Of a stretch of 64,000 nt of DNA, positions 8,532 to 15,957 are shown in pieces. Position 1 is the stretch's first letter. Each line of letters begins with the position of its first letter. Source of the DNA: Versatilivorator sp963663845. GTDB lineage: Bacteria; Acidobacteriota; Terriglobia; Versatilivoradales; Versatilivoraceae. Made by a program: the position numbers and the translations under genes. The stretch is from positions 2,976,001-3,040,000 of the forward strand of contig OY760650.2 in the NCBI GenBank assembly GCA_963663845.2, written 5' to 3'. Below the pieces are notes generated by a model. That model worked only from the letters and a program-made list of their open reading frames with translations. It ran no database searches and was not told the DNA's origin.

Positions 8532-9401
8532 TCAAAACGCCGCAATGTTGAGGACGGCTTTTTCCTCGGGCGTCAGGGCTTCGATCTGTTGCGGCGTCAT
8601 GCCCCGGAAGTGGGTATTGGGCGGGACGGCGGCCTCCAAGCCCCAGACGCGCCTCTCCTCCTCGGTCATGTGGGCCCTGGCCTCCGGGGGGCACAGCCGG
8701 TAGGCGTCGTTGAAACCCCTCACCCACCAGCGCTGGAAGTAGTACACCAGCGAATAGCGGGGCGCCGTGCCGCAGTTGGCGCCGCTGGTGTGCCAGAGGG
8801 CCGAGTCCCAGAGGATGGCGGAACCGGCCGGGGCCTCGGCTCGAATCCACCCCTCCGGCAGGGTCTTCGGCTGTTCCGGGGGGACTTCCAGGGACAGGTG
8901 CGATCGGGGCCAGACGTAGGTGGCGCCGTTCTGCCGGGTGAACTCGGAAACGCACCAGACCGACTGCACGGCCAGCGGATAGTGCTTGCCGCCGATGAAG
9001 GGGTTGACCGTAAAGTGGTGCCAGTCGGCGTGCAGGTAGCCGCCCAGCCTGGTCCAGTCCTTCTTTCCGGTGGGCAGCGGCTTGCGGATGGCCAGGTTGT
9101 GGGCGAACATGTCCTCCCCCAGCACCCGGCGGGCCACCAGCAGCGGCTCGGGGTGGCGGGTCAGCATGCCCGGGAAGTGGGGATGCTTCCCCTGGGCGTT
9201 GTAGCACATCAGGAGGTTTTCGTTCTGCAGGCCGTACTTGAGGGCGGTGGCGGCTTCCGCCTCCAGGGTCTCGTCGATGGCCCGCTCGGCCTCGTCCAGG
9301 TCTGCCCGGGACAACACCTCGGGGATGATGGTGTAGCCGTCCTCTGTCAGCTTGGCGGCATGCCGGTCCAGTTCCGTGGGACTGAGCTTCGAAGTGTTCA
9401 T
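8532..9401 (-). CDS. phytanoyl-CoA dioxygenase (PhyH) family protein
   Basis: The family consists of Fe(II)/2-oxoglutarate-dependent oxygenases. The iron ligands are visible: HxD in LHADWHHF, and a distal histidine in LWHTSGAN. The segment RYSLVYYF supplies the arginine expected to bind 2-oxoglutarate. The length of 289 residues is normal for the family. The ATG at 9401 is preceded by AAGGA at a six-base distance. It is the last gene of a minus-strand run that begins with the PSD1 gene at 15284; the gap to the barrel gene upstream is 91 bases. The substrate cannot be deduced. Two further PhyH-like genes lie at 26181 and 27138. Confidence 0.85.
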   Translation of the reverse strand: MNTSKLSPTELDRHAAKLTEDGYTIIPEVLSRADLDEAERAIDETLEAEAATALKYGLQNENLLMCYNAQGKHPHFPGMLTRHPEPLLVARRVLGEDMFAHNLAIRKPLPTGKKDWTRLGGYLHADWHHFTVNPFIGGKHYPLAVQSVWCVSEFTRQNGATYVWPRSHLSLEVPPEQPKTLPEGWIRAEAPAGSAILWDSALWHTSGANCGTAPRYSLVYYFQRWWVRGFNDAYRLCPPEARAHMTEEERRVWGLEAAVPPNTHFRGMTPQQIEALTPEEKAVLNIAAF

Positions 9402-9492
9402 TTTCGGTCCTTCCTCTCCATCTTCGCCGTTGCCCGCATGTAAAAGCCAGAACGGGTCGATCGGCTGCCGCCGGCGGTTGTCCGATCTCTGG

Positions 9493-11193
9493 TCAAGCCT
9501 CGGCCAGCACCTCCACCCGGGTGACTCGCAAGGGCTTGTCCGACCCGGCGCCACGGGCCAACAGCTTGAGATCCAGCCGATTGCGGCCCTTCTCGAGCCT
9601 GTTGACGGGAAGCTCGAGCCGCAGGGCCTTGAACCGCATGTCGTACGATTCTCCGGCGGGGAAGCCCAGGATTCCCTGTCCGGCCGGCGGACTGACCTCG
9701 TAACCGGCCTGCCGCCAGTGGCTGGATACGTGCAGTTCCCCGGGTTCCAGCGGCTGCCCGTTGAGTACCAGGTTCAAGACGTCTCCCGTCCTGTGGTAAT
9801 GCATGCCGATCCACAGTTCAGCCTTCCGGGGACGGTTCTTGCCGGATCTCGGGTCATCCGCCATGGGAACCAGGAGGGTCTTTGCCTTGCCGTTGGGGTT
9901 CAGATCGAAAGGGAGCGGGGCATCCCGGAGGGCGGTGTTGTAGCGAATGGCGTCGGTGACGGGAGTGAAGGGCGTCGAGTCGAACCGATGGACGGTCGTG
10001 TAGTGCTTGGTTTTCCTGGACAGGGTCGCCGGATCGGCAATCTCATCCAGCAGAGGTTTCCGCCATGGCCCGTAGGTGAACCAGTTGAAGGTGTAGAGAC
10101 CGTCGGCTCCGTCCCGCCAGAGGTTGGCCGCGCTGCCTCGGATCACGGCATCCGGACTGACCCGGTACCCATTGCCGTACATGTAGAGGCAGGGATAGAT
10201 GGGCAGGTCTGCGCGGGTCATCAGTTGTCGAAACTCTTTCAATTGAGGCAGTTCGGTCAATCCCTGTCCCAGGATCAGAAAATCCACCAGGTCCTCGGAA
10301 ATCCAGGTGGGGAGGTCGTAACCTCCTTCCAGACACCACTCCAGGCGCTCCGGCACCCGTACGCCCAGCTCGATGGGTCTGCCGCGGCGCCGGCCTCGTT
10401 CTCTCAGACTCCGGCGCACCGAGCGCATGAAGCTGTTGAGGTGTTTGGCGTTCTCGCGTTCCGTGCCCCGGGGAAAGTTCAAGGTGTGGCGCAGCCAGTC
10501 CAACTCGATGCCGTCGAAATCCCAGCGATCGAAAAATTCCTCGATCACTCGCAGCTTGAGATCGCGGACCTGGGGTTTTTCGAAATTGAGCGCCGTCCAC
10601 CAACGCAGATTGGAAAGCCAATCGGGATTGAGACGTTTGAAGGTGGGCAGTTCCGGGTTGGGCAACTGGCCGCGCCCCCGAAGGGCATCGTGGCAATCGT
10701 TCATGCGCAGGGAAACAAAGGCCTCCAGGCCACGGCGGCGGCACTCCTCGACCACGAGCGCCGGGGGATTGTGTCCGGCCTCAGCCAGCGACTTCGGGTT
10801 CCGGTACTGGTCCTTGGGGTCCACCGGGATGCCCGCGTGCCATGTTCTTTCCTCGGGGAACTGGAAGTTGTCGGCTTCTCCCGGCCACTCCAGCACCCGG
10901 CTCTGGTACTCGGCCACGTTTCCGCTGCCGAAGCTGAAAAGCACCGTATCCACGGCCGAGTCTTCAATGGGAGTGAACACCAGGGAAGTGAACTGGTCGC
11001 GGGTCAGAGGGCCCTTGGAGTGCGGCAGGGCGGCGCGCCCCCAGCAATGGATCATGGAGCCGTCCCAGTTGAACAGGAGGCGGCGTCTTGCGGGAGAGGC
11101 AATCCTGGAAGGGAGAGCAGCGGCAGGCCGCAGCAGGTGGGCGGCTCCGGCGGCGCCCATGGCCAGAAAGCCGCGCCGGCTGATGATTTCCAT
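9493..11193 (-). CDS. Tat-exported glycoside-hydrolase-like barrel protein
   Basis: The N-terminus has a twin-arginine signal (ISRRGFLAMGAAG) with no clear lipobox, so the product is probably periplasmic or secreted. The barrel segment WDFDGIELDWLR (about 220-231) corresponds to the DFDGIELD motif of the paralogue at 4126-5895, and GVRVPERLEWCLEGG corresponds to its AARVPENLLGCHFDG. A beta-rich C-terminal region follows. Total length is 566 residues. A GHL10-like carbohydrate hydrolase is the best guess, with unknown substrate. The start codon overlaps the stop of the upstream DUF1501 gene (TGATG), which suggests translational coupling. Confidence 0.7.
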   Translation of the reverse strand: MEIISRRGFLAMGAAGAAHLLRPAAALPSRIASPARRRLLFNWDGSMIHCWGRAALPHSKGPLTRDQFTSLVFTPIEDSAVDTVLFSFGSGNVAEYQSRVLEWPGEADNFQFPEERTWHAGIPVDPKDQYRNPKSLAEAGHNPPALVVEECRRRGLEAFVSLRMNDCHDALRGRGQLPNPELPTFKRLNPDWLSNLRWWTALNFEKPQVRDLKLRVIEEFFDRWDFDGIELDWLRHTLNFPRGTERENAKHLNSFMRSVRRSLRERGRRRGRPIELGVRVPERLEWCLEGGYDLPTWISEDLVDFLILGQGLTELPQLKEFRQLMTRADLPIYPCLYMYGNGYRVSPDAVIRGSAANLWRDGADGLYTFNWFTYGPWRKPLLDEIADPATLSRKTKHYTTVHRFDSTPFTPVTDAIRYNTALRDAPLPFDLNPNGKAKTLLVPMADDPRSGKNRPRKAELWIGMHYHRTGDVLNLVLNGQPLEPGELHVSSHWRQAGYEVSPPAGQGILGFPAGESYDMRFKALRLELPVNRLEKGRNRLDLKLLARGAGSDKPLRVTRVEVLAEA

Positions 11194-12647
11194 CAGGCGA
11201 TCATCTCCTTGATCAAGTGACCGCCCAGATCGGTGAGACGCTTGAAACGCCCGCCGTGATAGTAGGTCAGGCGCATATCGTCCAACCCCATCAAGTGGAG
11301 GATGGTGGCATGCAGATCGTGGATGTGATAGCGGTTTTCAACGGCCCGGCGTCCCATTTCGTCGGTCGCTCCCACCACGGTCCCCCGCTTGACTCCCCCG
11401 CCGGCAAACCACATCGCCATGGCTTCCTTGTTGTGCTCGCGCCCCATGGTCTCCTTCACCAGGCCGCGGCCGCTTGCAGGGGTGCGCCCGAATTCGCCTC
11501 CCCAGACCACCAGGGTTTCGTCCAGCAGGCCACGCTGTTTCAGGTCCTGCAGAAGACCCGCGATCGGCCGGTCGGTTTCCAGACCCCTGCGGGAGTGCTC
11601 CTTGGTGAGATCGAAGTGGGAATCCCAACTGCTATTGAAAACCTGGACGAATCGGACGCCGCGCTCCACCATCCGCCTGGCCATCAGGCACTTGCGTCCC
11701 ATGGGCTCGGTGACGGCGTTGTTCAGGCCGTAGAGTTCCCGGATGCTCTCGGGTTCCTTCTCCAGGTCGAGGGCCTCGGGGACCGAGGTCTGCATCCGGA
11801 AGGCCAGCTCATAGTTGCGGATGCGGGCCTGCAGGTCATCCTTGACCGGATTGGAACGCAGATGGTCTCGATTCCACTTGTTGATCAGGCGCAGATTGGC
11901 CGCCTGTTGGGGTCGGGTCACCCCTTCGGGCGGCTTCAGATCGACGATGGGCGGCCCCACCAGGTTCAGCAGGGTGCCTTGATAGATGGCCGGCAGGTAC
12001 CCGTTGGACCAATTCTGGGGGCCGTGGATGAAGCGGTAGTCGGGCAGGACCACAAAGGCGGGCAAGTCCTGGTTCTCGGTGCCCAGGCCGTAGACCATCC
12101 AGGAGCCCAGGGAGGGACTGCCCGGCATGGGGCGGCCCAGGTTCATGAGCAGGGTGCCGGCGGTGTGGTTGTCGCTGTCGGTGTAGAGAGACCGGACCAC
12201 CGACATTTCGTCGACCCACTCGCCCAAGTGAGGGAAGAGATCGGAGACCTCGATGCCGCTCTTCCCCCGTTTGCTGAACCGGAAGGGGCTGCCGATATAG
12301 AGGAGCTTGGCGTCTTCGGGTTGGTCCGGTCCGCCGCTGGCGACCGTTCCGTGGTGCCGGGTGAGATCCGGCTTGGGGTCGAAGGTGTCCATGTGGCCGG
12401 GACCCCCGCCCATGAACAGGAAGATGCAGGACCTGGCCTTGGCCGCCAGGTGGGGGGGCTTGGGGGCCAGGGGGCCGGCGGGAGACTCCGAGGCCAGCAG
12501 AGTCTCTCTTTGCAGCAGGTAGGACAGGGCCAATCCCCCCAAACCGGCTCCACCCTGCAAGAGGAAGTGCCGGCGTCCCACCGGTCCCGTCTGCGGACCG
12601 TTCATGGAACTGGGGACGGGATTCCATTTCGGCGGACCATAAGCCAT
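11193..12647 (-). CDS. DUF1501 (sulfatase-like fold) secreted protein
   Basis: DUF1501 proteins have an alkaline-phosphatase-like fold and almost always neighbour DUF1549/DUF1553 genes. Visible features are the Tat motif GRRHFLLQGGAGLGG near residue 24, the N-terminal FMGGGPGHMDTFDPKP, the conserved GEFGRTP, and the C-terminal HIHDLHATILHLMGLD. The reaction is not established. The ATG at 12647 was chosen because AAGGAG lies ten bases upstream; a start 12 codons earlier is possible but has a weaker site. It follows the PSD1 gene by 51 bases and overlaps the barrel gene downstream, so the three are probably one operon. Confidence 0.85.
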   Translation of the reverse strand: MAYGPPKWNPVPSSMNGPQTGPVGRRHFLLQGGAGLGGLALSYLLQRETLLASESPAGPLAPKPPHLAAKARSCIFLFMGGGPGHMDTFDPKPDLTRHHGTVASGGPDQPEDAKLLYIGSPFRFSKRGKSGIEVSDLFPHLGEWVDEMSVVRSLYTDSDNHTAGTLLMNLGRPMPGSPSLGSWMVYGLGTENQDLPAFVVLPDYRFIHGPQNWSNGYLPAIYQGTLLNLVGPPIVDLKPPEGVTRPQQAANLRLINKWNRDHLRSNPVKDDLQARIRNYELAFRMQTSVPEALDLEKEPESIRELYGLNNAVTEPMGRKCLMARRMVERGVRFVQVFNSSWDSHFDLTKEHSRRGLETDRPIAGLLQDLKQRGLLDETLVVWGGEFGRTPASGRGLVKETMGREHNKEAMAMWFAGGGVKRGTVVGATDEMGRRAVENRYHIHDLHATILHLMGLDDMRLTYYHGGRFKRLTDLGGHLIKEMIA

Positions 12648-12698
12648 GGTGAGGGTTCTCCTTGCCGGGGATGAGGGGGCCATCCTCCCGCGTCGCCG

Positions 12699-15284
12699 TT
12701 ACTCGATATAGATGAATTCGTTCAGGTTGAACAGGGCCAGACAGAGATCGGCCAAGGTTCCCTCTGCATCCGTTTTCCGCCGTGCGGCGGGATTTGCGCG
12801 GTCGTCTTCGATGGAACCGCCTCCACCCGCGGCCAGGCTCACAGGATCCCGTGGATCTCCCGAAACCGGCCGAGCCGCTCCCAGAAACTCCAGGCCGTCG
12901 GTTCGTTCCGAAGGAGTGGGAGAGCGTTGCAGGGCGAGCTGGAAGGCTTGCTCTAGCTGTTGTGCGGGATCGTCCCCGACCGCCGCAACGATCCTGCCGG
13001 CCAGCGCGCGGCTCTGCTCGTGGGCGAACCGGCTGTTGAAGAGGACGAAAACCTGGGGGGTCACGGTGGTGACCTCCCTGGCGGCGCAGCTCTCGTCCAG
13101 TTGGGTGCCGTCGAAGACCTTCACCAGGGGCAACACCAGGCTGCGCTGCTGGTACATGTAGAGGCTGCGCCGATTTCTCGCCTCGGCAGGGGAGGGCTCG
13201 AACCAGGTCACCGCCCCTTCCAGCAAGTCCTTGTCGATCCTGGGATAGAATCCGGGTCCTCCCATGAGCGGATTCAAGCGGCCGCTCACCGCCAGCACAC
13301 TGTCCCGGATGGCCTCGGCTTCCAGCCGCAACATGCTCCATCGCCAGTAATAGCGGTTCTCGGGGTCGATCTCCCGGAAGCGGTCGAATTCCGGGTGATG
13401 CATCGACTGGCGATAGGTGTTGGATTGCAGAATGAGCCGGTGCATCGACTTGACGCTCCAGCCGCTCCGGATGAACCGGGTGGCCAGCCAGTCGATGAGC
13501 TCCGGGTAGTCGGTGCCGGAGCCGTTGCGGCCGAAGTCGTTGGGGGTCCGGACCAGTCCTCGGCCGAAATGGTGCTGCCAGATCCGGTTGACCATCACCC
13601 GGGCCGTCAGCGGGTTTTCAGGGCTGGCGATCCACTCGGCCAGGACCTTGGTGGGGTTGCGGATGGGACGGGAGACCCCGTCGTGGCCAACCTCTTCCAG
13701 CCCGGCCGGTTCCGAGTGGCCGGTCAGGGCGCTGAGAAATCCCGGCAGGACCACCTCGCCCCGCTTCTTGGGATCTCCTCCCTCCAGGACAAAGGTCGTC
13801 GGCGGGTCCGGAAGGCCTCCGGCATCCGTTCCCGCGGCTGCGTAGTTCAGGCCCAGGGAGGCCGAGGCCGAGTGGGCCATGGCCTTGTAGTAGTCGGGGC
13901 TGTGGGGATTGCGATAGGCGGTGGTCTGCTTGCGCATCAGGTGGTAGAGCGCCTGTTCCCGATCGTTCAGGAGGACGCCTTCCAGGGCTGCCCGCTTGAG
14001 GTCTCCGTTCACGGGACTGTTGCTCAAGGGAGGCAGTTCCTTGAGATCCTGAAAAGCCTGCAGGAAGCGGGCCTTTTCCAGCCGTTCCTTGAACCTGGCA
14101 GTGGTTTTTTCGCGGAACTCCTTCTGGCGCTTGAGCAGACCTTCCCAGTGGGCTTTGCCGTCTTCCCAGGCCTTGGGGTCCCGGCCGGGCAGCTCGTACT
14201 GGCTGAAGGGCACTTCCATGGTGCTGAGCTTGACGGGTGCGAAGAAGGCCTCCATCCGGTAGTAGTCACGGATGGGGATGGGGTCGTACTTGTGATCGTG
14301 GCAGCGGGCGCAGGCCAGAGTCAGTCCCAGAAAGGCCGAAGCGGTGGTGTTGACGATGTCGTTGAGAGCGTCGCGCCGCACGCCGTCCTCGCTGTAGACC
14401 GTGCCATGCAGGAATCCGACACCCAGCTTGCCCTCCTTGCCATAGTGCGCATAGGAGTCGCCGGCAATCTGCTCCCGAATGAAGCGGTCGAAAGGCCGGT
14501 CCTGGTTGAAGGCCCGGACCACGTAGTCGCGATAGCGCCAGATGTGGGGGAGGGGACCGTCATAGCCGCCGTCGGTATCGGCGTAGCGCGCAATGTCCAG
14601 CCAATGCCGCCCCCAGCGCTCGCCGTATCGAGGGTCTCGAAGCAGCCGGTCGATTTCCTTGCGGTAGGCGTCGGGGTCGGGATCAGTGGTGAATCGACGC
14701 ATCTGCTCGGGAGTCGGGGGCAGGCCGATCAGGTCGAAATGGAGTCGCCGCAGCAGGAGCCGCTTCGAGGCCGGCGAGGCGGGAGACAGCTTGCGGCTCT
14801 CCAGCTTGGCCAGGATGAAGGCATCGATCGGGTTCTCCACCCACGGGTCATGGCTCAACTGCGGGATCTCGGGCGCCTTCAACGCCGTCCAGGGCCATCC
14901 CCGCACCTGATCTCCGGCTTCCGAAAGGGGCGGCAGATGATCGATCCACCCGGCGATCGAGGCAATCTCTTCGTCGCTGAGCGGATTGCCGCTCAAGGGC
15001 ATGCGAGGCTGCTTGCGGCCGGTCAGGTAGAGCATCAACGGACTCTCCGAGCTCTTTCCCGGGATGACGGCGGGTCCGTTCAAGGCGCCTCCCTGGAGCG
15101 CGGCCTGGGGGCTCTCCAGGACCAGGCCGCTCTGGTGCGACCGGGAGTCGTGACAGGCCAGGCAGTGTTTTTCCAGTATGGGCCGGATGTCTTCGAAAGC
15201 GGGGACGGATTGGGCCGGAGCCGAGGAGGGCAGGGAGCCCGCCAGCAGTAGCGACACCAGCCATGGAAGAAGTCTTGCCGGCAT
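12699..15284 (-). CDS. PSD1 protein: cytochrome-like N-terminus, DUF1549, DUF1553
   Basis: The signal peptide is followed by a c-type haem motif, HCLACHD (Cys41, Cys44, His45), in a PSCyt1-type domain that binds haem covalently outside the cytoplasm. DUF1549 follows, with RYGERWGRHWLDIARYADT, and a second CxxCH motif in CARCHDHKYDPIP (about 330). DUF1553 contains NPLTARVMVNRIWQHHFGRG. The length of about 861 residues is typical. These proteins are paired with DUF1501, as here. Roles in polysaccharide or sulfated-glycan processing have been proposed for the pair but not shown. The ATG at 15284 was chosen; a GTG three codons upstream (15293) is equally possible because neither has a strong site. 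Confidence 0.85.
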   Translation of the reverse strand: MPARLLPWLVSLLLAGSLPSSAPAQSVPAFEDIRPILEKHCLACHDSRSHQSGLVLESPQAALQGGALNGPAVIPGKSSESPLMLYLTGRKQPRMPLSGNPLSDEEIASIAGWIDHLPPLSEAGDQVRGWPWTALKAPEIPQLSHDPWVENPIDAFILAKLESRKLSPASPASKRLLLRRLHFDLIGLPPTPEQMRRFTTDPDPDAYRKEIDRLLRDPRYGERWGRHWLDIARYADTDGGYDGPLPHIWRYRDYVVRAFNQDRPFDRFIREQIAGDSYAHYGKEGKLGVGFLHGTVYSEDGVRRDALNDIVNTTASAFLGLTLACARCHDHKYDPIPIRDYYRMEAFFAPVKLSTMEVPFSQYELPGRDPKAWEDGKAHWEGLLKRQKEFREKTTARFKERLEKARFLQAFQDLKELPPLSNSPVNGDLKRAALEGVLLNDREQALYHLMRKQTTAYRNPHSPDYYKAMAHSASASLGLNYAAAGTDAGGLPDPPTTFVLEGGDPKKRGEVVLPGFLSALTGHSEPAGLEEVGHDGVSRPIRNPTKVLAEWIASPENPLTARVMVNRIWQHHFGRGLVRTPNDFGRNGSGTDYPELIDWLATRFIRSGWSVKSMHRLILQSNTYRQSMHHPEFDRFREIDPENRYYWRWSMLRLEAEAIRDSVLAVSGRLNPLMGGPGFYPRIDKDLLEGAVTWFEPSPAEARNRRSLYMYQQRSLVLPLVKVFDGTQLDESCAAREVTTVTPQVFVLFNSRFAHEQSRALAGRIVAAVGDDPAQQLEQAFQLALQRSPTPSERTDGLEFLGAARPVSGDPRDPVSLAAGGGGSIEDDRANPAARRKTDAEGTLADLCLALFNLNEFIYIE

Positions 15285-15537
15285 GCGGTTCACGGTTGCC
15301 GTGGGTCGAGCGGAAAAAGCCTTGTCCGAACGCCTCTACCTTACCGGAAATTCACTCTGATCTCAATGGTCAGGGCTCCCGTCGTCCTGAAACAAGAGCC
15401 TCGTGCCGGGTAGCGGGGAACCGGTTCCAAGCGACGCATAGGTAGATGGTTTATTTACATGGATGCACAGGATGCACAGGATTTTTTAAGGAAAAGGCCG
15501 GCTTCCAATGCCGCGAATCCGCAAATCCGCATCGGAG

Positions 15538-15759
15538 GAGGCCCACCCGGGAGCGCGGGCGTCCCGCCCGCATTTGTCTCCGCACAGCCTCCCGCATCTC
15601 CTCCACCCCGCTCGATCGGCAAACACGCCACGGATCTGCTTCGCCCAAACCTACGCCATTCCCGCCGCCAGGGTGGCCGGCTGCCACATCGTAGACATAC
15701 TGAGCGACTCGCGACGGCGGTGCATGCGGGCGAGACGCCCGCGCTCCCGGGTGGGCCTC
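15538..15759. repeat. 222-bp element with 36-bp inverted ends
   Basis: Positions 15538-15573 and 15724-15759 are reverse complements over 36 bases with one mismatch; the core is GCCCACCCGGGAGCGCGGGC. The 150-base centre shows no gene. A third single copy of the arm is at about 44759-44795. The arms are themselves partly self-complementary (GCGGGCGTCCCGCCCGC). Confidence 0.75.
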
Positions 15760-15783
15760 ATTCCGTGACGGCATTGCAGCAAA

Positions 15784-15835
15784 GGACGTCCATCGGTATT
15801 CGTGTCTATTCGTGTTCATTCGTGGTTCGTCTTTA
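15784..15835. repeat. ATTCGTG dispersed repeat
   Basis: This short run has three near copies of the phrase TATTCGTGTC or TTCATTCGTGG, followed by TTCGTC. It belongs to the same family as the runs at 22664-22765 and 44597-44750. Such phrases recur in many environmental bacterial genomes, and they explain short spurious peptides in all frames. Confidence 0.6.
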
Positions 15836-15890
15836 AAAGAGATCGGCAGTTTCACTCTCGTAAGATCCGTCCGCCAGGGCGAGGACACGA

Positions 15891-15957
15891 CCAATCACTA
15901 ACCACTGACCACTAACCACTGACCACTGACCACTAACCACTGACCACTCTCCACTTA
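15891..15957. repeat. tandem repeat of ACCACTG/ACCACTA
   Basis: About nine imperfect 7-base units (alternating ACCACTG and ACCACTA) run up to the stop codon of the dimethylformamidase-like gene. The same words appear singly at 24560-24587. It is a simple-sequence tract with no coding function visible. Confidence 0.7.

Larger units (their letters stand above)
15285..15954. other. repeat-rich intergenic region
   Basis: The 670 bases contain no credible gene. They hold three kinds of repeat, listed separately: a 222-bp structure with 36-bp inverted ends, a CGTGTxxATTCGTG run, and a tandem heptamer run. Short open frames here translate into repeat-derived peptides (for instance GARASRPH and NTNRHEYR). 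Confidence 0.6.

Noticed and set aside
15446..15894. Several short open frames in the 15.3-15.9-kb spacer
   Set aside because: They translate the inverted and tandem repeats in all frames and have no start signals.
15891..15957. Possible CRISPR array
   Set aside because: The units are only 7 bases with no spacers; it is a simple tandem repeat.
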